NCBI RefSeq assembly: GCF_029962835.1
Contig: NC_080590.1
Coordinates: forward strand, 64,044,001 to 64,108,000
DNA: 64,000 nucleotides
Direction of reading: 5' to 3'
DNA from: Magnolia sinica
Taxonomy: Eukaryota; Streptophyta; Magnoliopsida; Magnoliales; Magnoliaceae
Below, piece after piece: positions 55,204 to 64,000 of the stretch. Within the stretch, counting starts at the first letter, position 1. Each line of letters begins with the position of its first letter. Under the pieces are notes generated by a model, which saw only the letters and a list, made by a program, of their open reading frames with translations, searched no databases and was not told where the DNA came from. The position numbers and the translations under genes are program-made.

Positions 55204-56189
55204 TGGAGAATGTTGGCTTAAGCCGTGGATTGGCCTGCGGGGTGATCATAATCTTCTGGCTTTCGATTAAATCTTGGACCGCGTTTTCAAAGCAAAGTAG
55301 CGATCCGTTGGATGGCCTTGAGATTGGTGATATGCACAGTACTCATTTTCATTGTAACTGGGTGGTAAAGGATTTGGTGGAGGTCGAGGTTGGAGTGGTG
55401 TGAGAAGTTATTTTTGTACTAACATTGTCATGATCTGACTGTATGTTTGTGTTAATGGAGTGAATTTTCTAGCCAACATTGCTTGCTTATTCTAGTATGA
55501 GTATTGTGCATTTCCCTTGGGCTTTGCTGTTGCTGTTGAGGCGGCTGTGCTTGGTATCCCTTTTGAGTTTGTTATGGTTGGTATTGTCGGTTTTGATGTT
55601 GCTCTTATTGTGAAGCATATTGATTGCCTTGAGTGGCTGTCATGATATTGTTCACTTCTGTGGTTCATTGCACGGGAGCAGTGTCGTTTCCATTCCCATA
55701 CCCAATGGGTTTCCCCTCGATTTTATTTCTCTTGATTGAGGAGGCCTGATGTGACCATGGGTAGATGGTTCCGGCTCTTATCCCAGCCTCTACCTGTTCT
55801 CCAGGTCGGATGAGCTGAGAGAAGTTCACGTACGGGTACGAGATCAGATATCTAGAGATATTCAGATTCGCTGAATGGACTATCATGGAAATCTGTTCCT
55901 CATCATCGACGGGGTTTCTCATCCTAGCGGTCATGGCCCGCTAATGTCCCACATATGCAGACAATGATTCGTCAGCTTTTTGTCTCAAAGCAGCCAAGTC
56001 TGCTCTTCTCGGAGCCATGTTCAGATTGTAAGAGAATCAATCAATAAAGGCCTGGGAAAGTCTTTCCCAAGTCCGAATCTGATGGTTGTCAAGTGACGTA
56101 TACCAATCCAAAGCGTCACCCTTAAGGGATTTCTGGAAGAGCCATATCAGTGCTCCATCATTCCTTACAAACACATTGAGCTCCTTACA
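55204..56189 (-). pseudogene. gag of gypsy 2 (5' part cut off by element 4)
   Basis: Minus strand from 56189: CKELNVFVRNDGALIWLFQK, SLKGDALDWYTSLDNHQIRT, WERLSQAFID, NLMNMAPRRADLAAL-like, QKADESLSAYVGH, RMRNPVDDEEQISMIVHSAN and LNISRYLISYPYVNFSQLIR. This is the retrotransposon gag helical core ('F-x-x-SL-x-G-x-A-x-x-W-Y... F-x-x-x-F-x-x-x-x-D'). The N-terminus lies right of 56190, beyond the inserted element and outside the window. Confidence 0.8.
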
Positions 56190-56968
56190 TGTAACGTCTC
56201 AGAAAAATCCGTACGCGGACCCGAGTATCACCTCAGGCATAAATTACCCAGAACTAAATCCTTTAGAAATTAGGTTAATATTAGCAAGTGCTAAACTAGA
56301 GTACTTATAAAATTAGCACTAATCACTTTAAATATGATCTGCAAGACCCAAAACGTGCAGAATCATTGACGCTACATTACCCTGAAATCTAGAATCCATC
56401 TCAAAACCCGGTTGCTCTCAGAAGCACACCGAAACTCCGTATCAGACCTTGACCGCACGTCGAAAGTACAATTACCCCAAAACTATATAGATATGACCAA
56501 ATTACTGGACTTGACAACCCCCTCGAAAATCAAGTCTTAATTGTATCTAGAACTACACAACTTGAGCCCGGAGCGAAGAGTGTGAGAAACGTGAAAATAT
56601 TTAGAAATAAAATTCGAATTTAAGTAATTTGAGTCATGTCACTTGCGGGTCAAATAAAAGGATTCAGACCGTCAAAATTTGACCCAAATACAACCTCGGA
56701 TCAGTTGAAATGTCCCACACATGTCGATGTACTTGTGACCCTGATCGAGTGACCGTGACTGCTGAACTGAAACTGGTCTGCTATGGCTGATCTGTAAATC
56801 TGATCGGTACAAAAACTTAGCCTGAGCTAGATCCATGGTCAAGAAGCTTAAATCCGACTGCAAGTGGAAAAGGGGCCACTAAAAGTGCTCCGTTGGACCA
56901 GAACAGTCCGTCTTTGGATATAACCTAAGTATACCTTGGCCTGGGGCCATTCCCATCAAACCTGGGCC

Positions 56969-56977
56969 TATATAAGG
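56969..56977 (+). promoter_or_regulatory. TATA box in element 4 LTR
   Basis: TATATAAGG in GGGCCTATATAAGGACC, followed ~30 bp on by TCTCATTCACTCC, a plausible start region. Confidence 0.6.
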
Positions 56978-58204
56978 ACCATAAACCCCCTCTCATTCAC
57001 TCCATACGAATTTGAGAAAAACCCTAGGAGAGAGAAGAGAGTGAAGAGAGAGATAGTGAGAGAGAATTTGGAGAAGATTCCTGGTATTCTACCCTGCCTC
57101 TTCCCGTGCTTATTCATGGCTACCGGATCGCTATTCCGGTGAATTCCATTCCACTATTGGGTAAGAAAACCTAAACCTAATCTATTTTAGAGTTTTATAT
57201 AGTGCAAGATATGAAATATCTAACATAGTTTATGCTATAGGTTGCCAATCTTCCGTAGACAAAGACTTACCTTTAAAACTGAGTTCGTTACAAGTCTACC
57301 GGCGAAAGGTGCGGACTATAAACGTATAGGTTATGGTTTTCAAGGCTTTCAATGTCGGTTAATGGTTTATTATTGATGTGGGTGCAATTTCACATGCCAA
57401 ATGCGATGTTTGTATCGCGTTTCTGATATATATGAACTATATTGAGTTTAGTGTATTCCATGTATATGTAGAAAGTATCATATACATATAAAATTTGAAC
57501 ATGTTTTTGCCATGATTAATTGTCGTGTGTTTGTGCTAGTTGTATGTGTAACAACTCCTTGGTGAAAGGAGTTGTCCTAATATGTGCTATCACCAACATA
57601 CATCATGTATGTTGGAATATGTAGTCTAAGTGTTTGTAGAAATGTCTAAATGAACAAGTGTGTAATATATTATACTTTATATGGGCATTGAGAAGAGATT
57701 CTCAACTACCTTAATAATGTGTATGATTTCCTCCATGTAACTTACATTCTTTGACTGTTTTACTTAGACACTACTTATGTGTGCATTCATGTTTAAGTTG
57801 AAATCCATCAAATGCTCACATGCTTGTATGATTGAAATTGTTGATCCAATATTGTTCTGATTAGCTTGTATGATTATCTGTTATCATTGAATGTGTTTGG
57901 GACTATGGAATAGTCCAGGAAATCGGTAATAGGTTTTGATTTGGTGGCTGAGGTTGTTTCGCCACATAGGACGTGATCGATGAATCCGACTCGTACTTGA
58001 GATGTCGGCAGTGGTTAGGCCACACAGAGTGCTTACGCACTTCATTTCGATCAACTCAACATGCGCTCATACTAATCGAGCTCGTCAAGTAACCCGATTG
58101 ACCAGATGTATGTTCACCATGTATGGACACTACTGCTTGAATCTAAGATACCAAACTCACCAGTGAAAACCCTTTTAAACCTTGGTACCTCGATCCGCTA
58201 AGAC

Positions 58205-58490
58205 TCATGAGCAGGGCATGGTGGTATGGGACACCATGGTCGAGTTGTCGGCCTATGCTGGGGTGACGAGCCTCCCCGTAGTGACCAGTGAGCAACCCAA
58301 AATCATGAGCCAAATACGGTGGTATGGGACACTGTATTCGAGCTGTCGGCCTACATTGATAAGGTGACGAGCCCTTTGTAGTGACCTCGAATGTACGCTA
58401 AGACTGTGTAGAGACGATAAGCCCTTACGTAGCAACAGGAGTACACTAGGCCTGTATTAATAAAGTGACGAGCCCTTTGTAGTGACCTAG
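58205..58490 (+). repeat. Tandem copies of an LTR block in element 4
   Basis: CATGAGCAGGGCATGGTGGT..CCCCGTAGTGACC (58207-58286), CATGAGCCAAATACGGTGGT..TTTGTAGTGACC (58303-58384) and a shorter AGTGACGAGCCCTTTGTAGT (58462-58481). Confidence 0.75.
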
Positions 58491-59341
58491 AACCATAACA
58501 TCGTATGAGATTTACTAGGATTGACGACCCTAAAATGGATCATTGTTTGGGAATTGATATAAGGGAGTTACCTTAGCTTCCCAATCCTGCTATAAGAAAA
58601 AGACTAATAATAACTCGGTAATCACGCTCAGTACATCGCACTGCATGTGCCCCGGGTTGAAGAGCACAGAGGGAAGAAAGCATGCCACGACCGTAAGATG
58701 GTGTCGCACAAGGGAGTGTAGGCGAGGGCATGCATCATGCTTACATTCCATCCTTGCATTAATCAGAGTACTTAGGGATGTTTGATTATATCGCTTTATC
58801 ATTACTGCTTAACTGAATTGAGAACATGTTAACCTTTACTTTATTGTTCCACTAAGTTGATCACTCACTCCCAGGTTCTGGGATGGTGTTCTGAACACCC
58901 ACCAGACTCTATCTTAGTTGCAGATGACAATGCGACTCAGGAGGCGGAGCCCGATTACTATGATGATTAGGATGAGTTCTCATATATGCAATTCTCCGGT
59001 GGTTTCACTTAAGCCACCCGGATCGAGGGGGCTACAAGGTTTATTATTATAGTTGAACTATTTTAAACTATTACATGTATATGGTGACTCAGTGATGTAT
59101 TCATACTCTGGAGACTGATCGTGATTTTTGGCTCATACACGTCTATATACATTCTTCAGTCTTTCACTTGCATTATATGAATTGATCTGGAGTATGAATT
59201 ACTGTTTTGGTATAATCCTACTCATGATTAATGACTAATACAGACAATATTTAATCATCATCAAATATGTTGCATAAGTGATGCGTTAAAACTCGGGAGT
59301 TTTACTTTTACTTGACACCCGATTTTCAGGGCGTTACAAGT

Positions 59342-59353
59342 TGGTATCAGAGC
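59342..59353 (+). promoter_or_regulatory. Primer-binding site of element 4
   Basis: TGGTATCAGAGC, initiator-Met tRNA type, three bases after the LTR. Confidence 0.9.
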
Positions 59354-60378
59354 ATGATTTGGATTAAACCAGACCTGGGTTATGGTCACACGACGTACGC
59401 TGACGCGTTTAGACCTAGGTGGGTGCAAGAAAAATCTAGAAACAAGCTTAGGATTCCCCGACTTCGCCAATTGGTAAAGTTCACCGAAATCGATCATTTT
59501 GCTCAGGTCTGTACCCATCCGTGATAGCTTGAGGCAATCCCGGATCATCCCTAGACCGTCAATCGATGAGTTTAGACCATGATTTACCCAATCCCAGCCT
59601 TCAACAGTCAGAAAATACATACTTACACCAAAAATTACATAAAATGACCCGAAACGAGTCGAAACGGAGTGAGGGGCCAAACGAGACACTTTCAGGGAGA
59701 CCCTGGGTGGGACCCACACCTTTTTGGGACCCAGGGGGCAGGAGGACCTCACCCAAAGGGTGAGCTCTCACCGAAAACTCCAGTGGCCAGGCGGGCCGGC
59801 TCAGGCCGATCGGTCTTAGGTGCTATGGGGCCCACACACGTAGCTGGGGTCCATTATAACCCCTTCTATACCACCTCTCCTTCACAAACCACTACCCCAA
59901 GCTCTCCTTTTCTCCAAAAAATTTCAGATTTTCCACTCAAACCGCTCCTTCAAGCACTCCTTTTCTCATTTTCATGCAACCCTTGCACTACCCCCTCAAA
60001 AACCTCTACCACAGCTGCCAACCCTTTTTGCATTCCCTCATTTAAGCTCCTAAACCCTCCATTTGAGTCTCAAATTCGTGTAAGCTCACTAACCTACTTG
60101 ATTCCATCATTTTTCCTCTTTATTTCCCTTTCATTTGAGCCTACACCCCCCCCCCCTTTTGTAGCTCAAGATTTCAAAACCCAACAATCCCTCTTTTAAT
60201 CTTCCCTATTCCTTCAACTTTCTTCATTCCTTACCTTTTTGGAACACACAAATACCATTATGTGCTTCAACGATCTTGTGATCCCGTAACCCATCCTATT
60301 CTCACTTTTCCTTCCATTTCAATGGCTCTTTTTGAGCTTCTGGCGACTATTTTCTCTCTTTCCGCCCTTCTTTCTCTC
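59354..60378 (+). other. Leader of element 4
   Basis: Non-coding, C/T-rich from ~59860 with an 11-C run near 60147. Open frames here (for example 59669-60199) are low-complexity and match nothing I know. Confidence 0.5.
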
Positions 60379-61595
60379 ATGGGAAAGAAAAGAGGTCCTG
60401 CGAAAGAAGCTGGGCCTAGTCGCCCTACTCGTTCGAGGAGACCGAGAGGTGCCGCCGCAAGTTCGAGCGGCAATCAGGTGTTTCAGACTAAACGGGATCT
60501 TGATCCCCAGGCTCCCGTCGGAAGGACGTTGTTGGCGAAGCTGTGGCATGGAGTCTGTGAGGGCTGTAGAGTCCTTTTTGAAGCTCATGTGGATGCAAGG
60601 CTATTTGGGGAATACCTCTTGCTCGAGCGCCTGGAAGAGGCCAGGTGGGGTCCGCTATTTAAGGGCGAGTACCGCGCAAATGTGGGCACTGTCCGAGCTT
60701 TCTATGCCCACATTCAACGCTGGAGCCCTTTCAGTTCAAGATCCGTTGTGGAAGAGATCGAGAAGCCACCATCGACGTTGGTTTAATATCTCAGCTTATG
60801 AATGTGCCTCTTGGCGAGGTACATGCAACTGAGAAGAATCTGAGGAGTGTATGTGAAAGAGCTCGCCGCACATGGGCCATTTGTGGCCAACTGGTTCAGT
60901 GGCAATCCAACAATAGCCTTCTAGCGACCCATATGTCTGGCGACTTCCGTCTGCTTCACCACATCTTCACGTTCAACGTCTACCCCAAGTGGAGCAACCG
61001 CAGCAAGTGCACGCACCTAATGGTAGATTTCCTATATCAAGTGGGGTAGGGAGAGAAGCTGTGTGTGCCTACGTATGTTCTGCGACAGTTAGTTCTCACT
61101 GCACGCTCTAACAAAAGGTCGGATTCGCTCCCATTCGGCCGACTCATATGTAAGATTGCACATGAGTTTGGCTACAAGCTTGGGGCGGAAAAGCCGGTGC
61201 CGATCCATTACATCAATGAAGCGACTCTCAATCAGATGGGTATCGGGTCGCGGCAACGACAAGCCCGACTTGAAGAGAGTGAGGATGAGACAGAGAGCGA
61301 AGAGGAAGAGAGTGAGGAAGAAGAGGGAGCTAAAATAGAAGAAGAACAAAGCGAGGAAGAAGAGGAGGCCCAGGATACGGATGAGAGCTCCCCTCCTGTG
61401 GTAACGGAGCATGGCACTGTTCAAGCTCGCTTAACTCAACTTGAGGAAGGTCAGGCTGTCCTACGACAAGATATAATGGATCTTCGAGGCCTCGTGAAAC
61501 ACAAGTTTAAGAAGGTGACTCGCACTTTGAAGTCTATCCTATGTTGCCTACAGGATAAGGGTGCCCCTCCACCGTCACCAAACTCGGATGCTTAG
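60379..61595 (+). pseudogene. Extra sense ORF upstream of gag ('putative plant transposon protein'-like)
   Basis: From ATG 60379: MGKKRGPAKEAGPSRPTRSR (basic N-terminus), LFGEYLLLERLEEARWGPLF, NVGTVRAFYAHIQRWSPFSS. A one-base shift near 60765 leads to TIDVGLISQLMNVPLGEVHA, WAICGQLVQWQSNNSLLATH, FRLLHHIFTFNVYPKWSNRS, a TAG at 61047, then PTYVLRQLVLTARSNKRSDS-LPFGRLICKIAHEFGYKLG. An acidic Glu/Ser tract follows (about 61273-61385), then a predicted coiled coil (ARLTQLEEGQAVLRQDIMDL). The order 'FYA..RWSPFS-RSV..I', 'W..FI/F-x-x-x-x-P', 'LP(F/Y)G-LI..I..F' resembles PF20167 (putative plant transposon protein). It has about 400 codons with one frameshift and one stop. An ORF between PBS and gag is unusual for a chromovirus. 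Confidence 0.6.
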
Positions 61596-62079
61596 TCATC
61601 CAAGTCATTGTCCCGTAGCTTGTTTTGTTGCTGTGTTAGGATGTTTGTGTTTATATGCATTTTCTGTCATGATTCATGTAACACTGTATTCCATGTGCTA
61701 TGACAAATTTTGGTAAATTAAATGCATACGGTCTCTTTTGCTATGAAGTTGTGTGAAATGCTTAAAGGATTATGTATTGTTATGCTACATCATACCTAAA
61801 TTGCACCCTATTTCATATAGGGAATGCCACCTAAGGTCACGTGGAGCACGGTACACCTCACACTTATTGATTTGATGAACCAGTCACCTCCCCCAGGGTG
61901 AAGGTCGTACGGACCCTGGTTTGGGCCCGGTTCGTAAGACTATGCGTAAGCCTTAGCCTTCTACTAGTCCTATAGTTAGGCCGCCACCTTACACACCACC
62001 GATTCATGAGCAAAACTGTGCATCTTCTTCAAAGCAGCATGAGCCTCAGTCAGCCCCACCTACTGATAGGTTGGAGTAG
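61596..62079 (+). other. Spacer and decayed gag N-terminus of element 4
   Basis: Frame fragments such as MPPKVTWSTVHLTLIDLMNQ (from 61820) and RPPPYTPPIHEQNCASSSKQ suggest the original gag start lies here, broken by stops (last TAG at 62077-62079). Confidence 0.4.
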
Positions 62080-62994
62080 TTGATGACAATAATGCACAAG
62101 CAGCACCAGCAGCTCTTGACCACTATTGCAGGGGCCCTAGCTCAGGGTGGAAGTGCGACTCCACCTTCACCATCTGTATGCCCTGCTGGGACTGTAGGGC
62201 CTTCCGCTCAGGATGAGGGTGTGCCTTCACCTACACCTACTATATACTCTATGGGGAATTTGAGTATGAGTGGCCTCCTCGACCAATTCCAGCGCTTGCG
62301 GCCTCCTACATTTGTTGGTTCTTACAGACCCGAGGAGGCTGAATATTGGCTAAACAACATCTCTAAGATGCTGAGGATGCTACACTGGACAGAGCCGGAG
62401 CAGGTTGAGTTGGCCACCTTTATGTTTGAAAAGGAGGCCAGCTTGTGGTGGGATAGTGTCCTGCGGACCGTTACAGTTGACTATGTATGGACGTGGGCAG
62501 CTTTTGAGTTCCGCTTCCATGAGAAGTACTATCCCCAGACGTACCGGCACGAGAAGGAGAATAAGTTCTTGCACCTCAGACAGGGAGGCATGTCAGTGAC
62601 AGAGTACGAATACCGGTTTACGGAGTTGGGCAGGTATGTCCCTACAGTGCTTGTTGACGCGCAGATGCAGATGCGGCATTTTTCAGAGGGCCTGCGACCT
62701 GATATTCGCTCGAAGATGTGCTGTGCTAACATACCCTCTTATGCTGAGTTAGTACACATGTCTATGCGGGTAGAGCAAGATGGGGATCGATTGTCACGTT
62801 ATCGTGGGCCTATGATCCCTAGGCCACGACCAGATATGCCGAGCAGGCTATTCCTTGGCAAGAGATCTCATACCAACTCCCCTCCCCAGGATCGCGGTGC
62901 CACCAGTTCCGATGAGGTGACCTGGTGTGACATGTATATATTGTGGGAGGCCAGGTCACGCTGCGGAGAGCTGTTTTACATGCATGAGAGATAG
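62080..62994 (+). pseudogene. gag of element 4
   Basis: Longest frame (first ATG 62083): MTIMHKQHQQLLTTIAGALA, then LLDQFQRLRPPTFVGSYRPE-EAEYWLNNISKMLRMLHWTE, EKEASLWWDSVLRTV, WAAFEFRFHEKYYPQTYRHE, LRQGGMSVTEYEYRFTELGR and FSEGLRPDIRSKM. This is the canonical gypsy gag ('F-x-G-x-x-x-P-x-x-A-x-x-W', 'A-x-x-WW-x-x', 'F-x-x-K-Y-(Y/F)P-x-x-x-R-x-x-K', 'Q-G-x-M-(S/T)-V-x-x-Y-E-x-x-F-x-x-L'). At ~62925 the frame shifts: the zinc knuckle CIYCGRPGHAAESC is read in the next frame. Confidence 0.9.
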
Positions 62995-63697
62995 TGGGTT
63001 TTCACCGCCGCAGAGAATCGACCGTCCTCGCCCTCAGGCTCTATCGGCTCCACTCCTACAGACAGCGCCTGCACATCCTTCCTTTAGGCCCCCTGCACCT
63101 CTATCTAGGCCACCTCAACGGCCTATGGCACCTCAGCCCAATCATTTTCAGCAGGCTCGAGTGCATTCACTTACAGTAGAGGCATTAGAGGCAGCACCTA
63201 TGCCACCTATGGCTTTTGATGTTACAGCACATATCCAAAGTACTCTAGTCTTTTTATTAGTGGACACCGGGTCCACTATCTCTATCATATCGTGCGTAGC
63301 AGTCAAGCGACTAGGGTTGGAAACTAGTCCTATGGTTGGGGTGAGAATCAATACTGCCACGGGGACTTTCTCGGACACTACCAAGATCTGTAAGGGGTGT
63401 TCGATAGATGTAAGGAGCGGGACAGCGCTCCTCGACTTGATTATCACCCCATTACATCACTATGATGTCATTCTCGGTATGGATTGGCACACAGAGATGA
63501 AGGCAGAGATCGACTGCGATTGTAGAGTGGTGACAGCAAATGTACCAGAGGGCATGACCTTTACTTTCCCAGTGCAGGTCAGTTGGCCCTATCGCATTGA
63601 TTGTTATGCTTTCATGGTGGAGGACGCTCATGGTCCAGCGCTTAAGGACACTCCTGTGGTCCAAGAGGTCTCAGACGTGTTCAGGAAGATACCTGGA
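62927..63697 (+). pseudogene. Zinc knuckle and protease of element 4
   Basis: Starts at the knuckle VTCIYCGRPGHAAESCFTC (C-x2-C-x4-H-x4-C), which binds the RNA genome. A proline-rich linker follows, then FDVTAHIQSTLVFLLVDTGS (retropepsin active site DTGS), ISIISCVAVKRLGLETSPMV and HHYDVILGMDWHTEMKAEID (GMDW flap-associated motif). The frame ends with FRKIPG and a TAA at 63698, where related elements continue with a Leu/Pro into RT. Alternative: the upstream frameshift could be translational, but the two later stops argue for decay. Confidence 0.9.
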
Positions 63698-63700
63698 TAA

Positions 63701-64000
63701 CCCCCTCAGCGTGAAATTGATTTTACCATCGACTTAGTGCCTGGTACGATACATGTATCTCTTCCGACCTATCGCATGGCTTCGTATGAGATGGAGGAGC
63801 TGAGGAAACAGATCGATGATCTGTTAGATGCTGGCTTTATACGACCCAGCGTGTCTCCATAGGGAGCGCCCGTATTGTTTATAAAGAAGAAGGATGGTTC
63901 ACTGCGATTGTGTATTGATTATCGCAGGTTGAACCAAGTGACGGTGAAGAACAAGTATCCTTTGCCCAGGATAGATGATCTATTTGATCAGTTAAAGGGG
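63701..64000 (+). pseudogene. Reverse transcriptase start of element 4 (cut by window end)
   Basis: [40 protein letters not shown], a stop TAG at 63860-63862 (replacing Trp of 'SPWGAPV'), then [20 protein letters not shown] and [17 protein letters not shown]. Typical chromovirus RT fingers. The catalytic YVDD lies beyond the window. Confidence 0.9.

Larger units (their letters stand above)
29418..56189 (-). mobile_element. Ty3/gypsy retrotransposon 2 (Tat-like), minus strand, split by four insertions
   Basis: On the minus strand the order from right to left is gag (55.2-56.19 kb), linker, protease (54.0-54.37), protease-RT spacer (47.1-48.8), RT (46.4-47.1), RNase H (45.1-46.4 and 30.5-30.9) and integrase (29.4-30.5). 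It then runs into the antisense PMD/DUF7745 ORF (24.6-28.7). Insertions at 30901-45108, 45157-45563, 48815-53980 and 56190-end interrupt it. Removing the first three, together with one copy of each target duplication, restores sensible reading frames across the junctions. The lineage (Tat) is inferred from dual RNase H, RT motifs and the antisense ORF. All parts are pseudogenised. Confidence 0.8.
56190..59338 (+). repeat. 5' LTR of element 4 (3149 bp)
   Basis: Starts TGTAACGTCTCAGAAAAATC, ends TTTTCAGGGCGTTACA, followed after two or three bases by the PBS. It has a TATA box at 56969-56977 and, at 58205-58490, two to three imperfect copies of a block shared with the LARD LTRs (GGTATGGGACAC, GAGCTGTCGGCCTA, CCCCGTAGTGACC). 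Non-coding. Confidence 0.85.
56190..64000 (+). mobile_element. Chromovirus-like Ty3/gypsy retrotransposon (element 4), 5' part
   Basis: 5' LTR (56190-59338), PBS (59342), an extra sense ORF (60379-61595), gag with zinc knuckle (to ~62.99 kb), protease and the start of RT, running off the window. It is inserted in gag of gypsy 2 in the opposite orientation. The RT/PR style ([40 protein letters not shown]) matches Tekay/Del-type chromoviruses. Stops and frameshifts show it is decayed. The 3' LTR and target duplication cannot be seen. Confidence 0.85.

Noticed and set aside
59261..60199. ORFs at the LTR end and leader of element 4
   Set aside because: They cross the LTR/PBS border or lie in C/T-rich leader; no domain.
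61089..61424. Serine/leucine-rich minus-strand ORF
   Set aside because: Antisense of the acidic Glu tract of the extra ORF.
1..64000. An intact new host-gene system or gene cluster
   Set aside because: Every recognisable coding piece belongs to, or is carried by, a mobile element and is broken by stops or truncation; no intact host gene was seen.

Overview
This window is plant nuclear DNA, most likely from a flowering plant with a large, repeat-rich genome. Several signs point there: Ty3/gypsy and Copia retrotransposons, CACTA elements with 3-bp target duplications, a Tourist-like MITE, an Au-SINE-like core, exons bounded by GT/AG introns, and pieces of plant gene families (PPR, ANTH clathrin-assembly, MATE, DWNN, plant mobile domain). 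I see no intact host gene, rRNA, tRNA or CRISPR. Almost everything is mobile DNA, much of it nested. The species cannot be fixed from sequence alone.

Left part (1-15.3 kb). A decayed Copia gag/LTR fragment (minus strand) is interrupted by a 7.8-kb CACTA element (677-8513, target duplication AAC). The CACTA has no recognisable transposase. It carries fragments of several unrelated host genes, all on the plus strand and some with introns kept: a Pack-CACTA. Next comes a gene-poor mosaic. It holds CACGTG-rich tandem repeats, palindromic repeats, a 301-bp LTR-like unit with a primer-binding site (minus strand), a SINE-like core, one DWNN-domain exon of an RBBP6-like gene, a Tourist-like MITE and a family of ~0.5-kb diverged repeats.

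Middle (15.3-29.3 kb). A degenerate Ty3/gypsy element lies on the plus strand (15337-19258); a deletion fuses its gag to RT. It is followed by a plant-mobile-domain (PMD) remnant, an LTR-like region that reads on the minus strand (PBS-like site at 20887-20901, TATA at 21662-21669), and a long decayed plus-strand ORF region (24576-28653) with PMD-like and DUF7745-like segments.

Right part (29.3-64 kb). That ORF region lies antisense to a Tat-like Ty3/gypsy gag-pol on the minus strand (gag ~56 kb, PR ~54 kb, RT ~46.7 kb, IN ~30 kb). The gag-pol has been split by (1) a 14.2-kb LARD with ~5.45-kb LTRs and no coding capacity (30901-45108, target duplication TCTTT), which itself contains a 1181-bp solo LTR (40015-41195, TTCAG); (2) a 407-bp CACTA-type MITE (45157-45563, GAG); (3) a 5.2-kb solo LTR of the LARD family in inverse orientation (48815-53980, TAGGG/CAGGG); and (4) the 5' part of a chromovirus-like gypsy (56190 to the window end). 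Taking out insertions 1-3 restores continuous RNase H and protease reading frames in the host element, which confirms their boundaries. The chromovirus-like element carries an extra sense ORF between its primer-binding site and gag, resembling the 'putative plant transposon protein' family.

The most notable items are the multi-gene Pack-CACTA, the extra ORFs of the two gypsy elements (antisense PMD/DUF7745; sense ORF upstream of gag), the giant-LTR LARD, and an LTR block shared by otherwise different elements.
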